A stretch of 64,000 bases of DNA from Bog-159 sp049511415 (GTDB lineage: Bacteria > Acidobacteriota > Terriglobia > Bryobacterales > Bryobacteraceae): contig JBEKYC010000023.1 of the NCBI GenBank assembly GCA_049511415.1, forward strand, positions 1-64,000. Direction: 5' to 3'. Under the pieces are notes generated by a model that made no database searches, had not been told where the DNA came from, and was given only the letters and a program-made list of their open reading frames with translations. Shown here piece after piece: positions 1 to 10,818 of the stretch. The translations under genes and the position numbers were made by a program. How positions within the stretch are numbered: the first letter of the stretch is position 1; each line of letters starts with the position of its first letter.

Positions 1-192
1 TATGTGTCAAGCACCACGCCTGCCAATGGACAGTACCTGCTCCACGTGAGTCCGGCGGGTGAGTCGCAGGTACTTTATGAACAAGCCTTGGATGGTCTGG
101 ATACGTGGGGAATACCATCGCCTGACGGGAAGCATCTTGCGTTCCTGCGGTGGACCACGGCGTCGAACGTCTGGATGATCGACGATTTCTAA
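1..192 (+). CDS. C-terminal fragment of a PD40/TolB-like beta-propeller protein (5' end outside window)
   Basis: The reading frame is open from the first base and stops at 190-192. The visible 63 residues contain a short blade motif of the type SPDGKHLAFLR followed by a terminal strand ending NVWMIDDF. This matches the last blade of WD40-like/PD40 propellers, which in Acidobacteria often form the C-terminal part of Ser/Thr kinases or of winged-helix (CadC-type) regulators. Which of these it is cannot be decided because the N-terminal part is missing. A degraded gene converges on it from the right. Confidence 0.6.
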   Translation, partial: YVSSTTPANGQYLLHVSPAGESQVLYEQALDGLDTWGIPSPDGKHLAFLRWTTASNVWMIDDF

Positions 193-613
193 CTTGGGCT
201 TTAGGCTCTTGGCGTACTCGTAGCTGATCTTGAAGTACGGTTTCAATTCAGCGGTCTTAGTCAGCAGAGCGTCGGGCACGGCCGCATATTCCCTCTGAAC
301 GACTCCATACGCCTCGCACAGCTTCGTTTTGTGACCTCGCGAGAAACTTCTCCCGCTCTCCTTCGGGGAGCCTCAGCGCCAAACCGGCGGAAGCGTGGAG
401 GTAGCTGAGCATATTCCCGTTGACCGACATCTAGGGAACGGTGTCGCCTTTCGGGGGGATGGGAGACGCAGTGGTTTCCAGAAGATAACGCTTGCTGTCG
501 CCGCCGTCCGGAGCTAAGGTCTTCATGTACGATATTGACCGATATGAGGGCTCGGCGAGCGCCGCACACGCCGCCAAGCCGACCACCGCCAGCGTCAAGG
601 TCACCGCCAACAT
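186..613 (-). pseudogene. Decayed small secreted protein gene (internal stop plus frameshift)
   Basis: On the minus strand, an ATG at 613 opens a typical signal peptide (MLAVTLTLAVVGLAACAALA, a charge-poor start) and reads to an amber stop at 431-433. The same frame continues past the stop (MSVNGNMLSYLHASAGLALR and on) until about 320. The protein-like reading then moves to another frame (KLCEAYGVVQREYAAVPDAL and on) and runs toward the end of the convergent upstream gene. One nonsense change and one frameshift in an otherwise protein-like stretch suggest a pseudogene. I do not recognise the family, and the true 3' end is unclear. Confidence 0.35.
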
Positions 614-788
614 GATCACTGGCTCGACTTCAGGCAGTAGGGTTTGGCCTGCACCGCAAAGGCGCTCCACAAGGTTCTTGGCTGGGGGCGAACACCATTG
701 TTGTAAAATCGGCGTTTAGTGGCGCCCGGCCGAGGTACTCCGAGTGGGTCCGACTGCCTTTTACTTCGCCAGAAACGGAGATGGGAAA

Positions 789-1223
789 ATGGGTACATTC
801 ACAAGTCCGGCATGGCCTGCGCGCGTCGACGCAGCGCTTCTGATCGTTCGAGTGGCCAGCGCCGTGGCATTCCTGTATCACGGGAGCGCGATTCTCTTCG
901 GCGTCTTTGGAGGCCCTGGCCCCGAGAGATTTGCCGCGTTCATGCATCAGCCCACGGCGATTGGATATCTGGTAGGGCTCGCAGAGTTTGCCGGCGGCCT
1001 GGCATTTCTGACTGGGGTTTTGATCCGATTTGGGGCGGTGTGCATCATTGTTGTTATGCTCGGAGCAATTTTTCTGGTGCACCTGCCGCACGGTTTTGAC
1101 ATTGGCAAGGGAGGCATAGAATACGCCCTGACGCAATTGTCGATTGCACTTGCGCTCCTGTTGACCGGTCCAAGCGCATATTCGCTGAGGTTTTTGGTGC
1201 CGGCCAAGTGGCGAAATCGATGA
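789..1223 (+). CDS. DoxX-family membrane protein
   Basis: A 144-residue protein with four predicted membrane helices. The pattern is that of DoxX/DoxD-type small integral membrane proteins: a first helix with RVASAVAFLYHGSAILFG, then a GLAEFAGGLAFLTGVLIR helix pair and a C-terminal hydrophobic hairpin. I chose ATG 789 because GGAG lies 8 bases upstream at 777-780; an in-frame GTG at 744 would add 15 poorly conserved residues. Family members are linked to redox or thiosulfate-related membrane functions, but the substrate cannot be inferred here. The gene stands alone. Confidence 0.8.
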   Translation: MGTFTSPAWPARVDAALLIVRVASAVAFLYHGSAILFGVFGGPGPERFAAFMHQPTAIGYLVGLAEFAGGLAFLTGVLIRFGAVCIIVVMLGAIFLVHLPHGFDIGKGGIEYALTQLSIALALLLTGPSAYSLRFLVPAKWRNR

Positions 1224-1438
1224 GAGACTGAGCGTGTCGCCCGCAGGGAATAGAATCGACCGGACACCAGCGCCGGTTTTGTTGCCCGATATGGCCGCAC
1301 AACGCCCGCCCAACGGCCCGGATTTATAAGGCTGAGCAACAACCATTCGATGCGGAAGTGTTGTCTCTTCGGAAGGCCGCGCGTCTGGCCCCCTAGACTT
1401 GAGAGAGTAATCGAAGCGGGTTTCCGTATCTGACAGGC

Positions 1439-2911
1439 TCAAATCCGTGGTGGGTCAGTAGGATGCAGAATTCTTGCTTCGAAACGGATTGGTGGCTTAC
1501 CGAATTCCGCGTGGGTCCCCGTGAAGCCCGTAGCGCTGCCCGAGTCGATCAGCCATTCCGTCGATATTGTGCGCTTGCCGTCCGCAAGCACCGGGATCGT
1601 CCGTACCCAGAGGACCTTTATCCCGGCAAGGCTTCCATCGTCATTTCTGAACCAATGGTCCGGCTCAAACACTCCGATGAGCTTACCCCCCTCGTAAATA
1701 AATAGGTTGGAACCGCTGAAGTCATCCTGTGTAAGGTTAGGCGGCTTGACAAGGAATGCAATGTTCGAGTTGCTCGTCCCGAGGGAGAGCGTCAGAACTG
1801 TGGATAATTTATTCGAGAAAGCATCCTGGTTCGTCGAGCCTGCAAGCTGAGGAGGCTGCAATCGTGCCTGCAGTAATGGATTGGGAGGCAGGGTCGCCAC
1901 TATCTCGCGCGCCTGACTAAGATGTTGCTGCGCCGAGCGCGGGTCTCCCACCTTTCCGTCCAGATCAGCCCAATCCGTCAAGAGTCCGGCCTTTCTTGTG
2001 CGAGCCACCTCAGAGTTGTTTTTCAGATCCGGCTCGAGTGCTTGCGCGAGCTCTTTGCCATATGTCTTTCGTGCGAGCTGCATCTTTCGCGAATCATTCT
2101 GACCCTCAGCTACGACCATTTTGGCGAGCATTAGATGAGCCTGGAAACTCTCTTCGACTGAGGGTGGCTCGCCACGATGAAAGCGAGAACTACGGTGAAG
2201 CACTTCCTGAAGCAATTCCTCCGCATCCTCAAACCTTCCGGTGATGGCGAGCTCGTTCGCTAGCTCAAACAATATGGACGGATAAACATCGTGTTTTATC
2301 GAATGAGCAATTGCGAGTGCTCGTTTTAGGTTATTCTCCTTCTCTAGTGAGAAAAGTCCGAAGCGGTCCTCCGGGGAAAGACCGGAAGTGGCCTCAGTGA
2401 CTTTTGCGCCTATTTCATAATTCGAGCGTATCAATCTGGTGGTGATTTCACCTAGGCTGTCGATCTTTGATCTTAGCTCCTCGTCCGCCTTCAGAACCTT
2501 CTCGACGGCTGGTACAACGAGCGTCGCGACTATCGCTATAACACTGAGGAGATGAGAAGGCACTTTGAGCCAGCGCCAGAACCGCGAGAGGATCGGAGTC
2601 GGGGTTTCGGCCGGGGAAGAATCCAAGACGGCAGGTGTCGCGCCCTGATTGACGTCGACGCTCGCCTTCAGGGCATGACCGCTCGGGTCAACGCGGATAA
2701 TGTGGAAGATGCCGCTCGGTTGACTCCATTGGGCGGCATCCAGTGCTGCGACGGGTGTCTCGCCTAGAGTCGCGGATTCGTCCAGGATGTTAATGGCAAC
2801 AAACTTCCCTTGATTGCTAGCCTCATACTCGGCCCTATATTTCGCATCATAGATTCGATCGCCTTTCCGAGAAATCTCAGATGGCTCACACAAGTCTTGG
2901 GGCCCAGGCAT
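1439..2911 (-). CDS. Membrane-anchored protein: small N-terminal domain, one TM helix, TPR-like region
   Basis: A 490-residue protein. Residues about 14-84 (RKGDRIYDAKYRAEYEASNQ, then GKFVAINI, then FHIIRVD) resemble a small domain usually seen as a stand-alone protein of 70-100 residues (GKFLAIDIETG type), often beside toxin-antitoxin genes. A Pro/Thr-rich linker leads to a TM helix at about 118-137. Helical TPR-like hairpins (for example ALAIAHS, FEDAEELLQEVL) fill about 190-350. The last 110 residues are beta-rich and unrecognised. Start ATG 2911 has GGAGG at 2921-2925. Base composition is lower in GC than in flanking operons, which suggests acquisition. Function unknown. Confidence 0.6.
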   Translation of the reverse strand: MPGPQDLCEPSEISRKGDRIYDAKYRAEYEASNQGKFVAINILDESATLGETPVAALDAAQWSQPSGIFHIIRVDPSGHALKASVDVNQGATPAVLDSSPAETPTPILSRFWRWLKVPSHLLSVIAIVATLVVPAVEKVLKADEELRSKIDSLGEITTRLIRSNYEIGAKVTEATSGLSPEDRFGLFSLEKENNLKRALAIAHSIKHDVYPSILFELANELAITGRFEDAEELLQEVLHRSSRFHRGEPPSVEESFQAHLMLAKMVVAEGQNDSRKMQLARKTYGKELAQALEPDLKNNSEVARTRKAGLLTDWADLDGKVGDPRSAQQHLSQAREIVATLPPNPLLQARLQPPQLAGSTNQDAFSNKLSTVLTLSLGTSNSNIAFLVKPPNLTQDDFSGSNLFIYEGGKLIGVFEPDHWFRNDDGSLAGIKVLWVRTIPVLADGKRTISTEWLIDSGSATGFTGTHAEFGKPPIRFEARILHPTDPPRI

Positions 2912-3317
2912 GGTCTATTACCTCCGAGTCAGACGGTGTTTCATCACAGGGGTAGTGATTTGAGGTGAACTTCTGCTCTTCACCTGTCAAAACGAGCAGG
3001 CCTTCATTGCGCCCCCAAAGATCGAAACAACATTGCCACTACTATAGTGTGATTAGCACTTCATAACGTTACAGATCTAAGATTTCTTGGCGGGATCTCG
3101 TTTGTCTGGTACGCAACCGCTTCGTTTAAGTTGACGTCCCTGCCGGAACCGAGGTATGGTTTCCCATTCCGATATTGCCCATTAACATTCCTTTTCCAGC
3201 CCGGACGGCGCGCCCACCCATTCAGCGTCCCGCCGATCCGGAGATCGCCCGGCTTGCCTCCGCCGTCCGCCGCAGCACCCGCTCTCTCCCTCAGCTAAAA
3301 TAGAAGTTACCCCACCA
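2912..3317. other. 406-bp intergenic region with divergent promoters presumed
   Basis: It separates the divergent TPR gene (left, minus) and the ABC-F fragment (right, plus). It is AT-rich near 3030-3130 and contains the 8-bp palindrome ACTATAGT near 3042. The Shine-Dalgarno sequence of the left gene lies at 2921-2925. No open frame here looks like a gene. Confidence 0.4.
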
Positions 3318-3709
3318 ATGATTCAACTCACCGGGGCCGCCAAACGCTTCGGCCCCAAAACACTCTTCGAGAATTTCGACTGGCTGGTGACGCCCAACGA
3401 GCGCGCCGGCATCGTAGGCGCCAACGGTACCGGAAAATCCACGCTGCTCAAGATCCTGGCCGGCATGGACGGTCTAGACGCCGGCTCCATCACCACCATG
3501 AAGGGCGCCACTATCGGCTACCTGCCGCAGGAGGGCCTCTCGCTCTCCGGCCGCACCGTCTTCGCCGAATGCATGACCGTCTTCGCCGATGTCCTCGCCC
3601 TGGAGCAGGAGCAGGAAACCCTCGCCCACCGCATGTCCGAACTGGACCCGCCAGCCCCGAGTACACGCAAGTGGCCAACCGTTTCCACCAGGCCGAAGGC
3701 GAATTTCCT
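3318..3709 (+). pseudogene. 5' fragment of an ABC-F ATPase gene, duplicate of the gene at 5526
   Basis: The first roughly 110 codons encode the same protein as the intact gene at 5526, including Walker A GANGTGKST and the stretch MKGATIGYLPQEG. The DNA match is nearly perfect over the first 150 bases; later differences are largely synonymous. Around 3650 a small deletion shifts the frame (SELDPP instead of SELDPASGEYTQV). Homology at the DNA level continues to about 3709 (GAAGGCGAATTT) and then ends abruptly. The nominal open frame runs to 3803, but its last 50 residues are not ABC-F. The signature motif, Walker B and the whole second cassette are absent, so no functional product is expected. 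Confidence 0.85.
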
Positions 3710-3873
3710 GTCGGCCGTCAGACACCCATGGCCATGGCCTGGATCAGAAGCCAAGCCGCTTCGAATTTGCAGGAATCGAAACTGGCGGAGGTGCTGGGTG
3801 TAGAATTGTCCCATAGGGAGAGCCAAACGGAAATCCCGGGCCGCTCCCGGATGCCGGATTGGAGGACAACTCG

Positions 3874-5253
3874 GTGCCCCGATACGCCTCGAAAGACCGC
3901 CAGGGCCAACTACTGCTGGTCGCGCTAATCGCTGCGACGACCAGCATCGCTGCGCGCGCCCAGACCTTCACCACTCTGGTGAATTTCAGCGGAGCCAACG
4001 GCGCCTACCCCGCCTACGGATCTCTCGTGCAGGGCATTAACGCGGACCTTTACGGCACCACAGCCTACGGCGGAACCTTCGATGGAAGCCATGGCACGGT
4101 CTTCGCAATGACCCCCCAGGGCCAACTTACAACGCTTTACAGTTTTCGCGGCAACCGTGACCTGCCTGAGGCGGGCCTGATCGTTGCCCCCGACGGACTG
4201 CTTTATGGAACAACCTCTGACGGCGGAGACGGCTTCGGCACGATCTTCCGAATCACGCCCGATGGAATCCTGACTACGCTTTACAACTTCGGAGGTACGG
4301 GCGGCGAGTACCCTTACGGCGCACTGGTCCAGTCCTTCAATGGGATGCTGTACGGTACAACTAATACCGGCGCGGGTAGCTATGGCACCGTCTTCCGGAT
4401 TAACCCCAGTGGAACGCTAACGACGCTGCACGCCTTCGACCTGACTGACGGCGACAACCCGATCGCCGGATTGGTCCAAGCCACCAATGGGATGCTTTAC
4501 GGGACAACGCAACAAGGCGGAACGTACGGCGATGGCACAATCTACGCGATGAGCCCGGGCGGCGCGTTCGCGACGCTGTGCAACTTCAACGGTGCTGACG
4601 GCCGTTGGCCGTACGGCGCACTGATCCAAGGTGCCGCCGGGAACCTCTACGGGACCACCTGGTTCGGCGGGGCCAGCGACGAAGGCACAGTCTTCAAAAT
4701 CACGCCCGCCGGCTCACTGACGATCCTGCACAATTTCGACTACACTGACGGCGCTTACCCGTCCAGCACGTTGGTTCAAGGCACCGACGGGTACCTCTAC
4801 GGGACAACGCAGAACGGCGGGGCTATCGGCTACGGCACCATCTTTCAAATCACCCCTACGGGCACGCTCGCCACGTTGCACAGCTTCGAGGACACCGACG
4901 GCGCTTACCCTCAGGGTGGTTTAGTTCAAGGCACCGATGGGAGCTTTTACGGAACAACCACGTACTACGGCGGGCCCGACAACCACGGCACGGTCTTCCG
5001 TTTGTCCATGGGCCTCGGCCCCTTCGTGAAAACCCTCCCCACCTTCGGCAAAGTGGGAAACAGGATCACGATCCTTGGGACGGATCTGACGGGCGCGACC
5101 AGCGTGACCTTTAACGGCACGCCGGCGCCCTTCACGATTCTCTCGCCGACTGCCATCACGGCCACCGTGCCCGTAGGCGCGACTGCCGGCCAAATCCGGG
5201 TGACCACGCCAAGCGGCACGCTAAAGAGCAACGTGACCTTCGAAATACTGTGA
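3874..5253 (+). CDS. Secreted GloVer (TIGR03803) tandem-repeat protein with C-terminal IPT/TIG domain
   Basis: A 459-residue protein. GTG 3874 is the likely start: GGAGG lies 8 bases upstream (3861-3865) and the first 30 residues form a clean signal peptide ending AARA-Q. A TTG at 3859 is the alternative. Seven repeats of about 50 residues follow, each with the cores YGALVQ, LYGTT..GG and GT(V/I)F.I.P.G; this is the choice-of-anchor GloVer repeat, which probably forms a beta-propeller. The last 70 residues are an IPT/TIG immunoglobulin-like domain (NRITILGTDLTGATSVTFNG). Exported, function unknown. It sits exactly between the truncated and the intact ABC-F copies. Confidence 0.85.
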   Translation: MPRYASKDRQGQLLLVALIAATTSIAARAQTFTTLVNFSGANGAYPAYGSLVQGINADLYGTTAYGGTFDGSHGTVFAMTPQGQLTTLYSFRGNRDLPEAGLIVAPDGLLYGTTSDGGDGFGTIFRITPDGILTTLYNFGGTGGEYPYGALVQSFNGMLYGTTNTGAGSYGTVFRINPSGTLTTLHAFDLTDGDNPIAGLVQATNGMLYGTTQQGGTYGDGTIYAMSPGGAFATLCNFNGADGRWPYGALIQGAAGNLYGTTWFGGASDEGTVFKITPAGSLTILHNFDYTDGAYPSSTLVQGTDGYLYGTTQNGGAIGYGTIFQITPTGTLATLHSFEDTDGAYPQGGLVQGTDGSFYGTTTYYGGPDNHGTVFRLSMGLGPFVKTLPTFGKVGNRITILGTDLTGATSVTFNGTPAPFTILSPTAITATVPVGATAGQIRVTTPSGTLKSNVTFEIL

Positions 5254-5525
5254 TCTCCGCCGTGGATTGAAGGACGCCTCACCCGACCGGCACGCCCGCG
5301 CTTGAACCTCACTGGTCGCTGCTTGCCGTAAATCGCCAACTCCGCCTCGGGCTTTCGACCAGAGGAGGCACAATATATCGACGATCACCCTTCGGCTGTC
5401 GTGCGCCCGTAGGCTCCCGTGGGCAACAGCCTTGCGGCGCGACCCACCACCTACAACCGACAACCCACCACCCACAACCAGCACCCAGCACCCAGCACCC
5501 GTTACAATAACTCTTACACCCCGCA
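5254..5525. repeat. Intergenic region with low-complexity CCCACCACC/CAGCACC tract
   Basis: Between the GloVer gene and ABC-F. Bases about 5440-5503 are a degenerate direct repeat of short A/C-rich units (ACCCACCACC, ACAACC, then CCAGCACCCAGCACCCAGCA). Such tracts can arise by slippage. No gene or clear terminator was seen. Confidence 0.6.
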
Positions 5526-7462
<1,937 letters not shown>

Positions 7463-7466
<4 letters not shown>

Positions 7467-8404
7467 AGCCCTCTGTCTATATCACTGAAGATGAAGTCCG
7501 GAAGCTGCTGCCGATGGGCGACTGCATACGCCTGATGCAGACCGCCTTCGAACGCCTGGGCACCGGGGAAGCCATCAATCAGCCCCGGCGCCGGCTGATT
7601 CTGCCCACCAACTCCGCTTTACACTACATGGCGGCCAGCGACGGGAAATACTATGGCGCCAAGATCTATGCCACCAATCCACGCTATGGCGCGCACTTCC
7701 TGTTTCTGCTGTATCGCGCGGCGGATGCCGAGCCGCTGGCGCTGATCGAGGCGAACAACCTGGGGCAGATCCGCACCGGAGCCGCCAGCGGGCTGGCGAC
7801 GAAGTTCATGGCGCGCGCGGACGCCGCCACCTTGGCGATTATCGGCAGCGGATTCCAGGCGCGCACGCAGCTCGAGGCCATGCTGGCAGTGCGTCCTATC
7901 GCCGAGACGCGCGTGTGGAGCCGCGCTGCGGCCAAGCGCGACGCGTTCGCGGCGGAGACTACGGCGGCGTTTGGCACGCCGGTCCAGGCCGCCGCGACGG
8001 CGGAGCAGGCGGTGCGCGGCGCGGATATCATCGTGACGGCGACATTCGCCAAGGAACCCGTGCTGGCGGCGGAATGGGTGCCGGCGGGCGCGCATATCAA
8101 CGCCATGGGATCGAACCAGGCCGGGCGGCGGGAACTGCCCACGGATCTGGTGAAGCGCGCGGATCGCATTGTGGTGGATTCCATGGAACAGGCGCGCATG
8201 GAATCGGGCGATCTGTTGATGGCGCTGGAGGAGGCGGATTGGCACAGCCCGCGAATCGTGGAGTTGAAAGATATCGTATCGGGCGGGGAGCTGGCGCGCA
8301 CCTCACCCGCCGCGATCACACTATTCAAATCGAATGGGCTGGCGGTCGAAGACGTAATCGCCGCGGCGTTTGTTTATGAACGGGCGGCCGGACTTCATTC
8401 CTGA
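7463..8404 (+). CDS. Ornithine cyclodeaminase / mu-crystallin family protein
   Basis: A 313-residue protein with the family pattern: N-terminal dimerisation part, the stretch GYKIYATNPR-like (here GAKIYATNPRYG), IRTGAASGLATK, and a Rossmann motif GSGFQARTQLEAM near residues 126-138. Enzymes of this family include ornithine cyclodeaminase, alanine dehydrogenase, ketimine reductases and opine-type dehydrogenases; the substrate cannot be assigned from sequence alone. Start ATG 7463 overlaps the ABC-F stop by four bases, so the two genes are likely cotranscribed. The 3' end overlaps the convergent zinc-ribbon gene by 10 bases. Confidence 0.88.
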
Positions 8405-8619
8405 GCGGGCAACTGCTGTTCCATGTCGCGCCAGGCGCTGATTTTCAGACGCCGGCAGACCCAACATAGCGGCTCGCCCTGGCCGAGCGAAGTATCCCCC
8501 CCACAAACCGAACACTTGGCGGGCTTCCGCAGGTTGTCGGTCATGATCGAACGCTTGGCCTGTTCGAGAATCTCCGGGGCAATCACCGGTTCGGATTTGG
8601 GCGGCATCTTTCGTTTCAT
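8395..8619 (-). CDS. Small zinc-ribbon protein
   Basis: A 74-residue protein with four cysteines arranged as CSVC (36, 39) and CWVC (52, 55), a compact zinc ribbon that may bind RNA, DNA or protein. The N-terminal half is helical. A putative -10 TATAGT lies upstream on the minus strand near 8643, with GGAACC just before the ATG at 8619. The end overlaps the convergent cyclodeaminase-like gene. Specific function unknown. Confidence 0.65.
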   Translation of the reverse strand: MKRKMPPKSEPVIAPEILEQAKRSIMTDNLRKPAKCSVCGGDTSLGQGEPLCWVCRRLKISAWRDMEQQLPAQE

Positions 8620-8689
8620 CTGGTTCCCAGTCTGACTACACTATAACGCGCAATTCGCCCGCGCGCCATCCCAAAAGTACCGCACCCGG

Positions 8690-8872
8690 TCAGGCGGCCT
8701 CGGCTATTTGTACTACCATGGCTACGTCGAGTGAGGCCGCACAGCGGGGGCAGCGTTGCCCCGGGGCGACTCTGGGCCGCTTACCAACGTTATCGATTGT
8801 CGCAGGCACGGTGTGCGTGCACATGGGACAAAACGCCAGACCGTTTCCACCGTTCTCTTTGAGTGCTTTCAT
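8690..8872 (-). CDS. Small zinc-ribbon protein
   Basis: A 60-residue protein with cysteine pairs CPMC (15, 18) and CPRC (41, 44), consistent with a single zinc-binding ribbon. It lies upstream of, and in the same direction as, the other small zinc-ribbon gene, 70 bp away. Minus-strand sequence just before the ATG contains GGAAGGAAAATG, which gives a plausible Shine-Dalgarno. No family assignment. Confidence 0.6.
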   Translation of the reverse strand: MKALKENGGNGLAFCPMCTHTVPATIDNVGKRPRVAPGQRCPRCAASLDVAMVVQIAEAA

Positions 8873-9016
8873 TTTCCTTCCTGCCTCTTCACCTCATCGG
8901 ACGCAAAAATGTGCGCCGAGGTTTTGGGAATTTACAAAATTTTTTCAAATCGGCCGCGCTGAAGCCCTCCGCCGGCTCAAGCCTACCCTGCGGTTTTTTT
9001 GTGTCACCATGGCACT

Positions 9017-9310
9017 ATGAGCCAGCCGCAACCGCCTAAAATCCAGATGAGCACGGTCCCGGAATACCGGGAAGGCTACGCCAACAGCGTGCAGATCCGC
9101 GTGAATTTGTGGGACTTCTTTCTGCTCTTCGGCCTGGTCAATCAGACGGCGCCCGACAACGTCAACATACAGAATTTCCAGGGGATCTATCTCAGCCCGC
9201 AGCAGGCCAAGGCGCTGCTGAATGTTCTGCAGCAGAACGTCACGCAATACGAAACCGCCTTCGGCGAGATCAAGCTGGAGCCGCATCCGCCCGCTGGTAC
9301 TGTGCAGTGA
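9017..9310 (+). CDS. DUF3467 family protein
   Basis: A 97-residue soluble protein. It shows the DUF3467 pattern: an N-terminal YANSVQIRVNLWDFFLLFG strand pair and a C-terminal ISPQ(Q/H)AKAL..(L)LQQN...YE..FGEI helix. Members are widespread in bacteria and of unknown function. I chose ATG 9017 over the upstream GTG 8999 because the family starts here. The stop TGA shares bases with the GTG start of the following glycosyltransferase, so the two genes are translationally coupled. Confidence 0.85.
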   Translation: MSQPQPPKIQMSTVPEYREGYANSVQIRVNLWDFFLLFGLVNQTAPDNVNIQNFQGIYLSPQQAKALLNVLQQNVTQYETAFGEIKLEPHPPAGTVQ

Positions 9311-10818
9311 CCGGGGAGCCCGCCCGCCGCAGTATCCGTCCCGAGACATACTTGTTTTTCCTGGCGCTGTTCGCCCTGATCGTCTTTTTCCTGCACGCGC
9401 CGCTGCTGCGCCTGCCTTATTACTGGGACGAACTCGGGCAGTTCGTTCCCGCCGCGCTGGACATTCTCCACGGTGGCGCGTGGATTCCGCACTCTACCGT
9501 ACCCAACGTCCACCCGCCAGGCGTCATGGCGTACCTGGCCGGATTCTGGACCCTGGCGGGCTACTCTATCGTGAGCACGCGCATCGCCATGCTGCTGCTG
9601 GCTACCATGGCGCTGTTGGTGGCGTTTCTGCTGGCCATCGAGTTATGCCGCAACGTGCGCGGCGCGCCTGCGTTTATGGCGGTCTTTCTACTGTGTGTCT
9701 CGCCACTGTTTTTCGCGCAGGCCATGCTGGCGCAACTGGACATGCCGGCCATGCTCTTCACCTGCCTGGCGCTGCTGCTGTTCCTGCAGGACAAGATCTC
9801 TATGGCGGCTGTCGCGTGTACGGCGCTGGTGCTGGTGAAGGAGACCGGACTGCTCCTGCCGCTTCTATTTGGCGGCTGGTTGATTTATGAGAAACGCGCG
9901 CGGCAGGCGATCTGGTTCCTGCTGCCCGCGGCCGCGCTGGCCGTGTGGCTTCTGGTGTTGGCGCGGGCGACCGGGCACCTCTTCGGCAATACCGAATTCA
10001 CGCGCTATAACCTGTATGATCCATTCCATCCGGCGCGGTTTGGGTTCGCGCTGGCGCGGCGGCTGTATTACCTCTTCTTCCAGGACTTCCATTGGATCGG
10101 GAGCATCGCCATTCTGCTGGCCTGGCGGCGCGGCATCTTCGCCACGCGCGGCTGGCGGATCGCCTGGCTGGTAGCCGGCGTTTACGTGCTGTTCCTCAGC
10201 GCCGTCGGTGGCGCGATGCTGGAACGCTACCTGCTGCCGGTGCTGCCGATCGTTTATGCGGCCATGCTAGCCGGCACGTCGCTTTACCGCGGGCCCCTGA
10301 AAGTGGCCTGCCAGTTGGCGCTGCTGGCCGGCCTGATCGCCGGCAACTTCTGGAATCCGCCGTATCCGTTCCCTTTCGAGAACAACCTGACTTTCACCGA
10401 TTTCGTGGGCTTGCAGAAAACCGCCGCCGGGTTTATCGAGCGGCAGGGCGGCGGCCAGACGGTCGCCACGGTCTGGCCGCTGACTTCCGCGCTGCGCCGG
10501 CCGGAATTCGGCTACGTAAGCCGCGCGGTGCCAGTTCGGGCTTTGCCGGATTTCACGGCGGCGAGCATCGACAATCCGGACTGGCGGAAGGATGCGCGCA
10601 TGCTGGTGTTGTTCTCGCGCATGTGGGAGCCGGCCTGGAGTTGGACTAACATCGAACTGGTGCGCAAGATGTGGCGATACTTTTACGGCTACCAGCCGGA
10701 GCTGACCCTGCGCGATATGCTGGGGCGGCCGTTCACGCCAGTGGCGCGTTGGGAGCGGCACGGGCTTTGGGTGGAGGTATACGAAGTCGGCACGGGAACG
10801 GTTGCGGCCGCGCGATGA
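9307..10818 (+). CDS. Integral-membrane glycosyltransferase (ArnT/PMT-like, GT-C fold)
   Basis: A 503-residue protein with about ten predicted membrane helices. The first periplasmic loop has WDELGQF, matching the acidic DE motif of GT-C lipid-linked sugar transferases (ArnT, PMT, RgtA-D). The downstream HPPG motif (NVHPPGVMAYL) also fits. It likely transfers a sugar from a polyprenyl-phosphate donor to lipid, glycan or protein outside the membrane; the acceptor is not deducible. GTG 9307 overlaps the DUF3467 stop (GTGA), and the longer upstream open frame is not credible. Its 3' third is overlapped by a long antisense frame from the next gene. Confidence 0.85.
   Translation: MTGEPARRSIRPETYLFFLALFALIVFFLHAPLLRLPYYWDELGQFVPAALDILHGGAWIPHSTVPNVHPPGVMAYLAGFWTLAGYSIVSTRIAMLLLATMALLVAFLLAIELCRNVRGAPAFMAVFLLCVSPLFFAQAMLAQLDMPAMLFTCLALLLFLQDKISMAAVACTALVLVKETGLLLPLLFGGWLIYEKRARQAIWFLLPAAALAVWLLVLARATGHLFGNTEFTRYNLYDPFHPARFGFALARRLYYLFFQDFHWIGSIAILLAWRRGIFATRGWRIAWLVAGVYVLFLSAVGGAMLERYLLPVLPIVYAAMLAGTSLYRGPLKVACQLALLAGLIAGNFWNPPYPFPFENNLTFTDFVGLQKTAAGFIERQGGGQTVATVWPLTSALRRPEFGYVSRAVPVRALPDFTAASIDNPDWRKDARMLVLFSRMWEPAWSWTNIELVRKMWRYFYGYQPELTLRDMLGRPFTPVARWERHGLWVEVYEVGTGTVAAAR

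Noticed and set aside
630..1442. Long minus-strand open frame opposite the DoxX gene
   Set aside because: It is antisense to a clear membrane-protein gene, Arg/Ser/Pro-rich, and has no family features.
5440..5503. Possible CRISPR-like repeat array
   Set aside because: Units are short, irregular A/C-rich words without spacers of equal length; a slippage tract is the simpler reading.
9109..9306. N-terminal extension of the glycosyltransferase
   Set aside because: It overlaps DUF3467 in another frame; GTG 9307 in the GTGA overlap fits the first membrane helix.
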